64,000 bases of DNA from Nomia melanderi (Eukaryota; Arthropoda; Insecta; Hymenoptera; Halictidae). The position numbers were made by a program, and so were the translations under genes. Positions 50,139 through 63,124 of the stretch are shown piece after piece (the stretch's first letter is position 1; each line of letters starts with the position of its first letter). The DNA is taken from positions 1,860,001 to 1,924,000 of the forward strand of contig NW_027475143.1 in assembly GCF_051020985.1 (NCBI RefSeq). Direction: 5' to 3'. Below the pieces are notes generated by a model. It made no database searches. It saw only the letters and a program-made list of their open reading frames with translations, and was not told the DNA's origin.

Positions 50139-51240
50139 TGCAACGGGAACGACCTCGGACCACCAGGGGCCGAAAAATCCACAGTCTCATGGGGCCGGAC
50201 ACTCAGGGTCAGGGAAAAATCCAATATATATCTGGTGATATCTTGGGTGCTATTAGAGATAGCGTAATAAACCAAAGTGAATTATCTGCAGGAGGCCCTG
50301 GCGCAAGAATCTGTGCAGCGGGAACGACCTCGGACCACCAGGGGCCGAGACAACAACCGTCTCATGGGGCCGGACACTCAGGGTCAGGGAAAAATCCAAT
50401 ATATATCTGGTGATATCTTGGGTGCTATTAGAGAAAGCGCAATAAACCAAAGTGAGTTATCTGCAGGAGGCACTGGCGCCTGAAGCTGGGCAGCGGGAAC
50501 GACCTCGGACCACCAGGGGCCGAGAAAACCACAGTCTCATGGGGCCGGACACTCAGGGTCAGGGGAAAATCCAATATATATCTGGTGATATCTCGGGTGC
50601 TGTTAGAGATAGCGCAATAAACCAAAGTGATTTATCTGCAGGAGGCCCTGGCGGATGAATCTGTGCAGCGGTAACGACCTCGGACCACCAGGGTCCGAGA
50701 AAAACACCGTCTCATGGGGCCGCACACTCAGGGTCAGTGAAAAATCCAATATATGTCTGGTGATATCTCGGGTGCTATTACAGATAGCGCAATAAGTCAA
50801 AGTGCATTGTCTGTAGGAGGACCTGGTGCATGAATCTGTGAAGCGGCAACGACCTCGGACCACCAGGGGCCGAGAAAACCGCAGTCTCATGGGGCCGGAC
50901 TATCAGGGTCAGGGGAAAATCCAGTTTATATCTGGTGATATCTCGGGTGCTATTAGAGATTGCGCAATAAACCAAAGTGAATTCTCTGCAGGAGGCCCTG
51001 GCGCATGAATCTGTGCAGCGGGAACGACCTCGGACCACCAGGGGCCGAAAAAACCACAGTCTCATGCGGCCGGACACTCAGGGTCAGGGGAAAATCCAGT
51101 ATATATCTGTTGATATCTCGGGTGCTACTAGAGATAGCGCAATAAACCAAAGTGAATTATCTGCAGGAGGCCCTGGCGCATGAATCTGTGCAGCGGGAAC
51201 GACCTCGGACCACCAGGGGCCGAGAAAACCACAGTCTCAT

Positions 51241-51247
51241 GGGGCGG
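51241..51247 (+). repeat. 174-bp monomer: 1-bp deletion (copy)
   Basis: Last GGGGCGGAC unit, close to the right boundary of Region II. Confidence 0.95.
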
Positions 51248-54200
51248 ACACTCAGGGTCAGGGGAAAATCCAATATATATCTGGTGATATCTCGGGTGCT
51301 ATTAAAGATAGCGCAATAAGCCAAAGGGAATTATCTGCTGGAGGCCCTGGCGCATGTATCTGTGCAGCGGGAACGACCTAGGACCACCAGGGGCCGAGAA
51401 AACCACCGTCTCATGGGGCCGAACACTCAGGGTAAGGGAAAAATCCAATATATATCTGGTGATATCTCGGGTGCTATTAGAGATAGAGCAATAAACGAAA
51501 GTGAATTATCTGCAGGAGGCCCTGGCGCATGAATCTGTGCAGCGGGAACGACCGCGGACCACCAGGGGCCGAGAAAACCACCGTCTCATGGGGCCGGACA
51601 CTCAGGGTCAGGGAAAAATCCAATATATATCTGGTGATATCTCGGGTGCTATTAGAGATAGCGCAATAAACCAATGTGAGTCATCTGCAGGAGGCCCTGG
51701 CGCCTGAAGCTGTGCAGCGCGAACGACCTCGGACCACCAGGGGCCGAGAAAACCACCGTCTCATGGGACCGGACACTCTGGGTCAGCGAAAAATCCAATA
51801 TATATGTGGTGATATCTCGGGTGCTATTACAGATAGCGCAATAAATCAAAGTGAATTATCTGCAGGAGGCCCTGGCGCATGAATCTGTGCAGCGGGAACG
51901 TCCTCGGACCTCCAGGGGCCGAAAAATCCACAGTCTCATGGGGCCGGACACTCAGGGTCAAGGGAAAATCCAATATATATCTGGTGATATCTCGGGTGCT
52001 ATTACAGATAGCGCAATAAACCAAAGTGAATTATCTGCAGGAGGCCCTGTCGCATGAATCTGTGCAGCGGGAACGACCTCGGACCACCAGGGGCCGAGAA
52101 AACCACCGTCTCATGGGGCCGGACACTCAGGGTCAGGGGAAAATCCAATATATATCTGGTGATATCTCGGGTGCTATTACAGATAGAGCAATAAATCAAA
52201 GTGCATTGTCTGTAGGAGGCCCTGGCGCATGAATCTGTGCAGCGGGAACAACCTCGGACCACCAGGGGCCGAGAAAACCACAGTCTCATGGGGCCGGACA
52301 CTCAGGGTCAGGGCAAAACCCAATATATATCTGGTGATATCTCGGGTGCTATTAGAGATAGCGCAATAAACCAAAGTGAATTATCTGCAGGAGGCCCTGG
52401 CGCATGCATCTGTGCAGCGGGAACGACCTCGGACCACCAGGGGCCGAGAAAACCACCGTCTCATGGGGCTGGACACTCAGGGTGAGGGAAATATCCAATA
52501 TATATCTGGTGATATCTCGGGTGCTATTACAGATCGCTTAATAAATCAAAGTGCATTGTCTGTAGGAGGCCCTGGTGCATGAATCTGTGCAGCGGGAACG
52601 ACCTCGGACCCCCAGGGGCCGAGACAACCACCGTCTCATGGGGCCGGACACTCAGGGTCTGGGAAAAATCCAATATATATCCGGTGATATCTCGGTTGCT
52701 CTTACAGATAGCGCAATAAATCAAAGTGCATTGTCTGTAGGAGGCCCTGGCGCATGAATCTGTGCAGCGGGAACGACCTCGGACCACCAGGGGCCGAGAA
52801 AACGACCGTCTCATTGGGCCGGACACTCAGGGTCAGTGAAAAATCCAATATATATCTGGTGATATCTCGGGTGCTATTACAGATAGCGCAATAAATCAAA
52901 GTGCATTGTCTGTAGGAGGCCCTGGCGCATGTATCTGTGCAGCGGGAACTACCTCGGACAACCAGGGACCGAGAAAACCACAGTCTCATGGGGCCGGACA
53001 CTCAGGGTCAGGGCAAAACCCAATATATATCTGGTGATATCTCGGGTGCTATTAGAGATAGCGCAATAAACCAAAGTGAATTATCTGCAAGAGGCCCTGG
53101 CGCATGCATCTGTGCAGCGGGAACGACCTCGGACCACCAGGGGCCGAGAAAACCACCGTCTCATGGGGCTGGACACTCAGGGTGAGGGAAATATCCAATA
53201 TATATCTGGTGATATCTCGGGTGCTATTACAGATAGCGCAATAAATCAAAGTGCATTGTCTGTAGGAGGCCCTGGCGCATGAAACTGTGCAGCGGGAACG
53301 ACCTCGGACCACCAGGGGCCGAGAAAACGACCGTCTCATGGGGCCGGACGCTCAGGGTCAGTGAAAAATCCAATATATATCTGGTGATATCTCGGGTGCT
53401 ATTACAGATAGCGCACTAAATCAAAGGGCATTGTCTGTAGGAGGCCCTGGCGCATGAACCTGTGCAGCGGCAACGACCTCGGACCACCAGGGGCCGAGAA
53501 AACCACAGTCTCATGGGGCCGGACACTCAGGGTCAGGGGAAAATCCAATATATATCTGGTGATATCTCGGGTGCTATTACAGATAGCGCAATAAATCAAA
53601 GTGCATTGTCTGTAGGAGGCCCTGGTGCATGAATCTGTGCAGCGGGAACGACCTCGGACCCCCAGGGGCCGAGTCAACCACCGTCTCATGGGGCCGGACA
53701 CTCAGGGTCTGGGAAAAATCCAATATATATCCGGTGATATCTCGGGTGCTATTACAGATAGCGCAATAAATCAAAGTGCATCGTCTGTAGGAGGCCCTGG
53801 CGCATGAATCTGTGCAGCGGGAACGACCTCGGACCACCAGGGGCCGAGAAAACCACAGTCTCATGGGGCCGGACTCTCAGGGTCAGGGGAAAATCCAATA
53901 TATATCTGGTGATATCTCGGGTGCTATTAGAGATAGCGCAATAAACCAAAGTGAATTATCTGCAGGAGGCCCTGGCGCATGCATCTGTGCAGCGGGAACG
54001 ACCTCGGACCACCAGGGGCCGAGAAAACCACCGTCTCATGGGGCTGGACACTCAGGGTTAGGGAAATATCCAATATATATCTGGTGATATCTCGGGTGCT
54101 ATTACAGATAGCGCAATAAATCAAAGTGCATTGTCTGTAGGTGGCCCTGGCGCATGAATCTGTGCAGCGGGAACGACCTAGGACCACCAGGGGCCGAGAA

Positions 54201-54957
54201 AACCACAGTCTCATGGGGCCGGACTCTCAGGGTCAGGGGAAAATCCAATATATATCTGGTGATATCTCGGGTGCTAATAGAGATAGCGCAATAAACCAAA
54301 GTGAATTATCTGCAGGAGGCCCTGGCGCATGAATCTGTGCAGCGGGAACGACTTCGGACCACCAGGGGCCGAGAAAACGACCGTCTCATGGGGCCGGACA
54401 CTCAGGGTCAGTGAAAAATCCAATATATATCTGGTGATATCTCGGGTGCTATTACAGATAGCGCAATAAATCAAAGTGCATTGTCTGTAGGAGGCCCTGG
54501 CGGATGAATCTGTGCAGCGGGAACGACGTCGGACCACCAGGGGCAGAAAAAACCACAGTCTCATGGGGCCGGACCCTCATGGTCAGGGTAAAATCCAATA
54601 TATATCTGGTGATATCTCGTGTGCTATTACAGATAGCGCAATAAATCAAAGTGCATTGTCTGTAGGAGGCCCTGGCGCATGAATCTGTGCAGCGGGAACG
54701 ACCTCGGACCACCAGGGGCCGAGAAAACCACAGTCTCATGGGGCCGGACACTCAGGGTCAGGGGAAAATCCAATATATATCTGGTGATATCTCGGGTGCT
54801 ATTAGAGATAGCGCAATAAACCAAAGTGAATTATCTGCAGGAGGCCCTGGCGCATGAATCTGTGCAGCGGGAACGACCTCTGACCACCAGGGGCCGAAAA
54901 AACCACAGTCTCATGGGGTCGGATACTCAGGGTCAGGGGAAAATCCAATATAGATCT

Positions 54958-55696
54958 GGTGATATCTCGGGTGCTATTACAGATAGCGCAATAAATCAAA
55001 GTGCATTGTCTGTAGGAGGCCCTGGCGCATGAATCTGTGCAGCGGGAACGACCTCGGACCACCAGGGGCCGAGAAAACCACAGTCTCATGGGGCCGGACT
55101 CTCAGGGTCAGGGGAAAATCCAATATATATCTGGTGATATCTCGGGTGCTATTACAGATAGCGCAATAAATCAAAGTGCATTGTCTGTAGGAGGCCCTGG
55201 CGCATGAATCTGTGCAGCGGGAACGACCTCGGACCACCAGGGGCCGAGAAAACGACCGTCTCATGGGGCCGGACACTCAGGGTCAGTGAAAAATCCAATA
55301 TATATCTGGTGATATCTCGGGTGCTATTACAGATAGCGCAATAAATCAAAGTGCATTGTCTGTAGGAGGCCCTGGCGGATGAATCTGTGCAGCGGGAACG
55401 ACCTCGGACCACCAGGGGCCGAGATAACCACAGTCTCATGGGGCCGGACACTCAGGGTCAGGGGAAAATCCAGTATATATCTGGTGATATCTCGGGTGCT
55501 ATTAGAGATAGCGCAATAAACCAAAGTGAATTATCTGCAGGATGCCCTGGCGCACGAATCTGTGCAAGCGGGAACGTCCTCGGACCTCCAGGGGCCGAGA
55601 CAACCACCGTCGCATGGGGCCGGACACTCAGGGTCAGGGTAAAATCCAATATATATCTGGTGATATCTCGGGTGCTATTACAGATAGCGCAATAAA
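54958..55696 (+). repeat. 7-monomer offset duplication, copy 1
   Basis: 739 bp matching 56184-56922 at an offset of 1226 bp (7 monomers plus the 1-bp insertion at 55561). Differences: GCGCACGAATC against GCGCATGAATC, CCGTCGCATGG against CCGTCTCATGG and GGAGGCCCC against GGAGCCCC near 56245. Confidence 0.88.
55561..55571 (+). repeat. 176-bp monomer: 1-bp insertion (GTGCAAGCGGG)
   Basis: GTGCAAGCGGG replaces GTGCAGCGGG. It is always followed by AACGTCCTCGGACCTCC, so insertion and substitutions form one Region III haplotype, also at about 56788, 58013 and 62564. Confidence 0.95.
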
Positions 55697-56183
55697 CCAA
55701 AGTGAATTATCTGCAGGAGGCCCTGGCGCATGCATCTGTGCAGCGGGAACGACCTCGGACCACCAGGGGCCGAGAAAACCACCGTCTCATGGGGCTGGAC
55801 ACTCAGGGTGAGGGAAATATCCAATATATATCTGGTGATATCTCGGGTGCTATTACAGATAGCGCAATAAATCAAAGTGCATTGTCTGTAGGAGGCCCTG
55901 GCGCATAAACCTGTGCTGCGGGAACGACCTCGGACCACCAGGGGCCGAGAAAACGACCGTCTCATGGGGCCGGACGCTCAGGGTCAGTGAAAAATCCAAT
56001 ATATATCTGGTGATATCTCGGGTGCTATTACAGATAGCGCAATAAATCAAAGGGTATTGTCTGTAGGAGGCCCTGGCGCATGAAAATGTGCAGCGGCAAC
56101 GACCTCGGACCCCCAGGGGCCGAGACAACCACCGTCTCATGGAGCCGGACAATCAGGGTCTGGGAAAAATCCAATATATATCC

Positions 56184-56922
56184 GGTGATATCTCGGGTGC
56201 TATTACAGATAGCGCAATAAATCAAAGTGCATTGTCTGTAGGAGCCCCTGGCGCATGAATCTGTGCAGCGGGAACGACCTCGGACCACCAGGGGCCGAGA
56301 AAACCACAGTCTCATGGGGCCGGACTCTCAGGGTCAGGGGAAAATCCAATATATATCTGGTGATATCTCGGGTGCTATTACAGATAGCGCAATAAATCAA
56401 AGTGCATTGTCTGTAGGAGGCCCTGGCGCATGAATCTGTGCAGCGGGAACGACCTCGGACCACCAGGGGCCGAGAAAACGACCGTCTCATGGGGCCGGAC
56501 ACTCAGGGTCAGTGAAAAATCCAATATATATCTGGTGATATCTCGGGTGCTATTACAGATAGCGCAATAAATCAAAGTGCATTGTCTGTAGGAGGCCCTG
56601 GCGGATGAATCTGTGCAGCGGGAACGACCTCGGACCACCAGGGGCCGAGATAACCACAGTCTCATGGGGCCGGACACTCAGGGTCAGGGGAAAATCCAGT
56701 ATATATCTGGTGATATCTCGGGTGCTATTAGAGATAGCGCAATAAACCAAAGTGAATTATCTGCAGGATGCCCTGGCGCATGAATCTGTGCAAGCGGGAA
56801 CGTCCTCGGACCTCCAGGGGCCGAGACAACCACCGTCTCATGGGGCCGGACACTCAGGGTCAGGGTAAAATCCAATACATATCTGGTGATATCTCGGGTG
56901 CTATTACAGATAGCGCAATAAA
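56184..56922 (+). repeat. 7-monomer offset duplication, copy 2
   Basis: Partner of 54958-55696; private change AATACATATC near 56877. It ends where type B AATCAAAGTG replaces type A AACCAAAGTG. Confidence 0.88.
56788..56798 (+). repeat. 176-bp monomer: 1-bp insertion (copy)
   Basis: Same GTGCAAGCGGG haplotype, 1226 bp after 55561, within the 7-monomer-offset duplication. Confidence 0.95.
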
Positions 56923-57650
56923 TCAAAGTGCATTGTCTGTAGGAGTCCCTGGCGCATGAATCTGTGCAGCGGGAACGACGTCGGACAACCAGGGGCAGAA
57001 AAAACCACAGTCTCATGGGGCCGGACCCTCATGGTCAGGGTAAAATCCAATATATATCTGGTGATATCTCGTGTGCTATTACAGATAGCGCAATAAATCA
57101 AAGTGCATTGTCTGTAGGAGGCCCTGGCGCATGAATCTGTGCAGCGGGAACGACCTAGGACCACCAGGGGCCGAGACAACCACCGTCTCATGGGGCCGGA
57201 CACTCAGGGTCAGGGGAAAATCCAATATATATCTGGTGATATCTCGGGTGCTATTACAGATAGCGCAATAAATCAAAGTGCTTTGTCTGTAGGAGGCCCT
57301 GGCGCATGAATCGGTGCAGCGGGAACGTCCTCGGACCTCCAGGGGCCGAGACAACCACCGTCTCATGGGGCCGGACACTCAGGGTCAGGGTAAAATCCAA
57401 TATATATCTGGTGATATCTTGGGTGCTATTACAGATAGCGCAATAAATCAAAGTGCATTGTCTGTAGGAGGCCCTGGCGCATGAATCTGTGCAGCGGGAA
57501 CGACCTCGGACCACCAGGGGCCGAGAAAACCACAGTCTCATGGGGCCGCACACTCAGGGTCAGGGGAAAATCCAATATATATCTGGTGATATCTCGGGTG
57601 CTATTAGAGATAGCGCAATAAACCAAAGTGAATTATCTGCAGGATGTCCA

Positions 57651-59449
57651 GGCGCATGAATCTGTGAAGCGGGAACGACCTCGGACCACCAGGGGCCGAG
57701 ACAACCACCGTCTCATGGGGCCGGACACTCAGGGTCAGGGTAAAATCCAATATATATCTGGTGATATCTCGGGTGCTATTACAGATAGCGCAATAAATCA
57801 AAGTGCATTGTCTGTAGGAGGCCCTGGCGCATGAATCGGTGAAGCGGCAACGACCTCGGACCACCTGGGGCCGAGAAAACCACAGTCTCATGGGGCCGGA
57901 CACTCAGGGTCAGTGGAAAATCCAATATATATCTGGTTATATCTCGGGTGCTATTAGAGATAGCGCAATAAACCAAAGTGAATTATCTGCAGGATGCCCT
58001 GGCGCATGAATCTGTGCAAGCGGGAACGTCCTCGGACCTCCTGGGGCCGAGACAACCACCGTCTCATGGGGCCGGACACTCAGGGTCAGGGTAAAATCCA
58101 ATATATATCTGGTGATATCTCGGGTGCTATTACAGATAGCGCAATAAATCAAAGTGCATTGTCTGTAGGAGGCCCTGGCGCATGAATCTGTGCAGCGGGA
58201 ACGACGTCGGACCACCAGGGGCCGAAAAAACCACAGTCTCATGGGGCCGCACCCTCATGGTCAGGGTAAAATCCAATATATATCTGGTGATATCTCGTGT
58301 GCTATTACAGATAGCGCAACAAATCAAAGTGCATTGTCTGTAGGAGGCCCTGGCGCATGAATCTGTGCAGCGGGAACGACCTCGGACCACCAGGGGCCGA
58401 AAAAACCACAGACTCATGGGGCCGGACACTCAGGGTCGGGGGAAAATCCAATATAGATCTGGTGATATCTCGGGTGCTATTACAGATAGCGCAATAAATC
58501 AAAGTGCATTGTCTGTAGGAGGCCCTGGCGCATGAATCTGTGCAGCGGGAACGACCTCGGACCACCAGGGGCCGAGAAAACCACAGTCTCATGGGGCCGG
58601 ACACTCAGGGTCAGGGGAAAATCCAATATATATCTGGTGATATCTCGGGTGCTATTAGAGATAGCGCAATAAACCAAAGTGAATTATCTGCAGGATGCCC
58701 TGGCGCATGAATCTGTGCAGCGGGAACGACCTCGGACCACCAGGGGCCGAGACAACCACCGTCTCATGGGGCCGGACACTCAGGGTCAGGGTAAAATCCA
58801 ATATATATCTGGTGATATCGCGGGTGCTATTACAGATAGCGCAATAAATCAAAGTGCATTGTCTGTAGGAGGCCCTGGCGCATGAATCTGTGAAGCGGCA
58901 ACGACCTCGGACCACCAGGGGCCGAGAAAACCACAGTCTCATGGGGCCGGACACTCAGGGTCAGGGGAAAATCCAGTATATATCTGGTGATATCTCGGGT
59001 GCTATTAGAGATAGCGCAATAAACCAAAGTGAATTATCTGCAGGAGGCCCTGGCGCATAAATCTGTGCAGCGGGAACGACCTCGGACAACCAGGGGCCGA
59101 GACAACCACCGTCTCATGGGGCCGGACACTCAGGGTCAGGGGAATATCCAATATATATCTGGTGATATCTCGGGTGCTATTACAGATAGCGCAATAAATA
59201 AAAGTGCATTGTCTGTAGGAGGACCTGGCGCATGAATCTGTGCAGCGGGAACGACCTCGGACCACCAGGGGCCGAGAAAACCACAGTCTCATGGGGCCGG
59301 ACACTCAGTGTCAGGGAAAAATCCATTATATATCTAGTGATATATCGGGTGCCATTAGAGATAGCTCGATAAATCAAAGTGCATTGTCTTGAGGAGGCCC
59401 TGACGCATGAATCTGTGCTGCGGGAACGACCTCGGACCACCAGGGGCCG
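57651..59449 (+). repeat. 26-monomer offset duplication, copy 1
   Basis: 1799 bp matching 62202-64000 at an offset of 4551 bp. Starts just after a difference at 57650. Few substitutions separate the copies: AATCCAATATATATCTGGTTA near 57930 against AATCCAGTATATATCTGGTTA, and GTCGGGGG near 58435 against GTCTGGGG. The second copy is cut by the window end, so the true length is unknown. Confidence 0.92.
58013..58023 (+). repeat. 176-bp monomer: 1-bp insertion (copy)
   Basis: Same haplotype with an additional CTCCTGGGGCCGAG change shared with the copy at 62564. Confidence 0.95.
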
Positions 59450-59695
59450 AGAAAACCACAGTCTCATGGGGCCGAGAACTCAGGGTCAGGCAAAAATCCA
59501 ATATATATCTGGTGATATCTCGGGTGCTATTACACATAGCGCATTAAACCAACGCGCATTGTCTGTAGGAGGCCATGGCGCATGAATCTGTGCAGCGGGA
59601 ACGACCTCGGACCACCAGGGGCCGAAAAAACCACAGACTCATGGGGCCGGACACTCAGGGTCTGGGGAAAATCCAATATAGATCTGGTGATATCT
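58821..59695 (+). repeat. 5-monomer (875 bp) higher-order unit, copy 1
   Basis: Five distinguishable monomers in order: a, GTGAAGCGGCAACG with CCAGTATATATC; b, GCGCATAAATCTG with GGGGAATATCC; c, CTCAGTGTCAGGG with CCATTATATATCTAG; d, GATAGCTCGATAAATC with GTCTTGAGGAGG and CCGAGAACTCAGG; e, TACACATAGCGCATTAAACC with GGCCATGGCG and CAGACTCATGG. The start is set at the first base after the GATATCGCGGG difference at 58820. Confidence 0.93.
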
Positions 59696-60570
59696 CGGGT
59701 GCTATTACAGATAGCGCAATAAATCAAAGTGCATTGTCTGTAGGAGGCCCTGGCGCATGAATCTGTGAAGCGGCAACGACCTCGGACCACCAGGGGCCGA
59801 GAAAACCACAGTCTCATGGGGCCGGACACTCAGGGTCAGGGGAAAATCCAGTATATATCTGGTGATATCTCGGGTGCTATTAGAGATAGCGCAATAAACC
59901 AAAGTGAATTATCTGCAGGAGGCCCTGGCGCATAAATCTGTGCAGCGGGAACGACCTCGGACAACCAGGGGCCGAGACAACCACCGTCTCATGGGGCCGG
60001 ACACTCAGGGTCAGGGGAATATCCAATATATATCTGGTGATATCTCGGGTGCTATTACAGATAGCGCAATAAATTAAAGTGCATTGTCTGTAGGAGGACC
60101 TGGCGCATGAATCTGTGCAGCGGGAACGACCTCGGACCACCAGGGGCCGAGAAAACCACAGTCTCATGGGGCCGGACACTCAGTGTCAGGGAAAAATCCA
60201 TTATATATCTAGTGATATATCGGGTGCCATTAGAGATAGCTCGATAAATCAAAGTGCATTGTCTTGAGGAGGCCCTGACGCATGAATCTGTGCTGCGGGA
60301 ACGACCTCGGACCACCAGGGGCCGAGAAAACCACAGTCTCATGGGGCCGAGAACTCAGGGTCAGGCAAAAATCCAATATATATCTGGTGATATCTCGGGT
60401 GCTATTACACATAGCGCATTAAACCAACGCGCATTGTCTGTAGGAGGCCATGGCGCATGAATCTGTGCAGCGGGAACGACCTCGGACCACCAGGGGCCGA
60501 AAAAACCACAGACTCATGGGGCCGGACACTCAGGGTCTGGGGAAAATCCAATATAGATCTGGTGATATCT
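59696..60570 (+). repeat. 5-monomer higher-order unit, copy 2
   Basis: Same a-b-c-d-e order as copy 1; private change AAATTAAAGTG near 60074 (copy 1 has AAATAAAAGTG, the array norm is AAATCAAAGTG). Confidence 0.93.
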
Positions 60571-61270
60571 CGGGTGCTATTACAGATAGCGCAATAAATC
60601 AAAGTGCATTGTCTGTAGGAGGCCCTGGCGCATGAATCTGTGAAGCGGCAACGACCTCGGACCACCAGGGGCCGAGAAAACCACAGTCTCATGGGGCCGG
60701 ACACTCAGGGTCAGGGGAAAATCCAGTATATATCTGGTGATATCTCGGGTGCTATTAGAGATAGCGCAATAAACCAAAGTGAATTATCTGCAGGAGGCCC
60801 TGGCGCATAAATCTGTGCAGCGGGAACGACCTCGGACAACCAGGGGCCGAGACAACCACCGTCTCATGGGGCCGGACACTCAGGGTCAGGGGAATATCCA
60901 ATATATATCTGGTGATATCTCGGGTGCTATTACAGATAGCGCAATAAATTAAAGTGCATTGTCTGTAGGAGGCCCTGGCGCATGAATCTGTGCAGCGGGA
61001 ACGACCTCGGACCACCAGGGGCCGAGAAAACCACAGTCTCATGGGGCCGGACACTCAGTGTCAGGGAAAAATCCATTATATATCTAGTGATATATCGGGT
61101 GCCATTAGAGATAGCTCGATAAATCAAAGTGCATTGTCTTGAGGAGGCCCTGACGCATGAATCTGTGCAGCGGGAACGACCTCGGACCACCAGGGGCCGA
61201 GAAAACCACAGTCTCATGGGGCCGAGAACTCAGGGTCAGGCAAAAATCCAATATATATCTGGTGATATCT
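60571..61270 (+). repeat. Higher-order unit, copy 3, reduced to 4 monomers (700 bp)
   Basis: Order a-b-c-d without e. After d the array returns directly to a type B unit leading into a. It shares AAATTAAAGTG with copy 2, has GGAGGCCCTGG where copies 1 and 2 have GGAGGACCTGG, and GTGCAGCGGG in d where the others have GTGCTGCGGG. Consistent with unequal exchange that deleted one monomer. Confidence 0.92.
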
Positions 61271-62145
61271 CGGGTGCTATTACAGATAGCGCAATAAATC
61301 AAAGTGCATTGTCTGTAGGAGGCCCTGGCGCATGAATCTGTGAAGCGGCAACGACCTCGGACCACCAGGGGCCGAGAAAACCACAGTCTCATGGGGCCGG
61401 ACACTCAGGGTCAGGGGAAAATCCAGTATATATCTGGTGATATCTCGGGTGCTATTAGAGATAGCGCAATAAACCAAAGTGAATTATCTGCAGGAGGCCC
61501 TGGCGCATAAATCTGTGCAGCGGGAACGACCTCGGACAACCAGGGGCCGAGACAACCACCGTCTCATGGGGCCGGACACTCAGGGTCAGGGGAATATCCA
61601 ATATATATCTGGTGATATCTCGGGTGCTATTACAGATAGCGCAATAAATCAAAGTGCATTGTCTGTAGGAGGCCCTGGCGCATGAATCTGTGCAGCGGGA
61701 ACGACCTCGGACCACCAGGGGCCGAGAAAACCACAGTCTCATGGGGCCGGACACTCAGTGTCAGGGAAAAATCCATTATATATCTAGTGATATATCGGGT
61801 GCCATTAGAGATAGCTCGATAAATCAAAGTGCATTGTCTTGAGGAGGCCCTGACGCATGAATCTGTGCTGCGGGAACGACCTCGGACCACCAGGGGCCGA
61901 GAAAACCACAGTCTCATGGGGCCGAGAACTCAGGGTCAGGCAAAAATCCAATATATATCTGGTGATATCTCGGGTGCTATTACACATAGCGCATTAAACC
62001 AACGCGCATTGTCTGTAGGAGGCCATGGCGCATGAATCTGTGCAGCGGGAACGACCTCGGACCACCAGGGGCCGAAAAAACCACAGACTCATGGGGCCGG
62101 ACACTCAGGGTCTGGGGAAAATCCAATATAGATCTGGTGATATCT
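61271..62145 (+). repeat. 5-monomer higher-order unit, copy 4
   Basis: Complete a-b-c-d-e unit with the array-norm AAATCAAAGTG at about 61647 and GTGCTGCGGG in d. Monomer e is followed by a unit with GGCCATGGCG and GTGAAGCGGG that begins the second copy of the 26-monomer duplication. Confidence 0.92.
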
Positions 62146-62563
62146 CGGGTGCTATTACAGATAGCGCAATAAATCAAAGTGCATTGTCTGTAGGAGGCCA
62201 TGGCGCATGAATCTGTGAAGCGGGAACGACCTCGGACCACCAGGGGCCGAGACAACCACCGTCTCATGGGGCCGGACACTCAGGGTCAGGGTAAAATCCA
62301 ATATATATCTGGTGATATCTCGGGTGCTATTACAGATAGCGCAATAAATCAAAGTGCATTGTCTGTAGGAGGCCCTGGCGCATGAATCGGTGAAGCGGCA
62401 ACGACCTCGGACCACCTGGGGCCGAGAAAACCACAGTCTCATGGGGCCGGACACTCAGGGTCAGTGGAAAATCCAGTATATATCTGGTTATATCTCGGGT
62501 GCTATTAGAGATAGCGCAATAAACCAAAGTGAATTATCTGCAGGATGCCCTGGCGCATGAATC

Positions 62564-62574
62564 TGTGCAAGCGG
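62564..62574 (+). repeat. 176-bp monomer: 1-bp insertion (copy)
   Basis: Partner of 58013 at an offset of 4551 bp (26 monomers plus this class of one-base insertion). Confidence 0.95.
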
Positions 62575-63071
62575 GAACGTCCTCGGACCTCCTGGGGCCG
62601 AGACAACCACCGTCTCATGGGGCCGGACACTCAGGGTCAGGGTAAAATCCAATATATATCTGGTGATATCTCGGGTGCTATTACAGATAGCGCAATAAAT
62701 CAAAGTGCATTGTCTGTAGGAGGCCCTGGCGCATGAATCTGTGCAGCGGGAACGACGTCGGACCACCAGGGGCCGAAAAAACCACAGTCTCATGGGGCCG
62801 CACCCTCATGGTCAGGGTAAAATCCAATATATATCTGGTGATATCTCGTGTGCTATTACAGATAGCGCAACAAATCAAAGTGCATTGTCTGTAGGAGGCC
62901 CTGGCGCATGAATCTGTGCAGCGGGAACGACCTCGGACCACCAGGGGCCGAAAAAACCACAGACTCATGGGGCCGGACACTCAGGGTCTGGGGAAAATCC
63001 AATATAGATCTGGTGATATCTCGGGTGCTATTACAGATAGCGCAATAAATCAAAGTGCATTGTCTGTAGGA

Positions 63072-63124
63072 GGCCCTGGCGCATGAATCTGTGCAGCGGG
63101 AACGACCTCGGACCACCAGGGGCC
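63072..63124 (+). other. Imperfect inverted repeat GGCCCTGG ... CCAGGGGCC (example copy)
   Basis: Positions 55-62 (GGCCCTGG) can pair with positions 99-107 (CCAGGGGCC) with one bulged G and a loop of about 36 bases. Some monomers carry CCAGGGCCC (for example near 9553, 21115 and 35291), which makes the 8-bp arms perfect. It competes with the CTCGG/CCGAG dyad for the same right arm. Structural inference only. Confidence 0.5.

Larger units (their letters stand above)
19533..51950 (+). repeat. Region II: domain with 14-, 16-, 24- and 80-monomer duplications
   Basis: Defined by variants rare or absent in Region I: GATATCTTGGG, GCGCAAGAATCTG with CTGATGATATCTT, TATGTGGTGATATC, CAGATAGCTTAATAAATC, GGGGTCGAAAAAACGAC, GGCCTAGAAGACGACC and GGCGCCTGAAGCTG. 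The same ordered runs of variants recur at offsets of 2450, 14003, 9622, 16976, 4200, 2798 and 1049 bp, each a whole number of monomers once the length variants between the copies are counted. Stretches near 28.1-28.9, 30.8-32.0 and 34.0-36.0 kb carry Region I variants. The right boundary is approximate: the last strong Region II variants lie between 51.2 and 51.95 kb. Confidence 0.8.

Noticed and set aside
63067..63087. AGGAGG followed 6 bases later by GCGCATG in nearly every monomer, resembling a bacterial ribosome binding site and start codon
   Set aside because: The frame opened by this ATG is only about 46 codons, ends at a TAA in the next monomer and encodes nothing recognisable. The array is of eukaryotic satellite type, so the match is coincidental.
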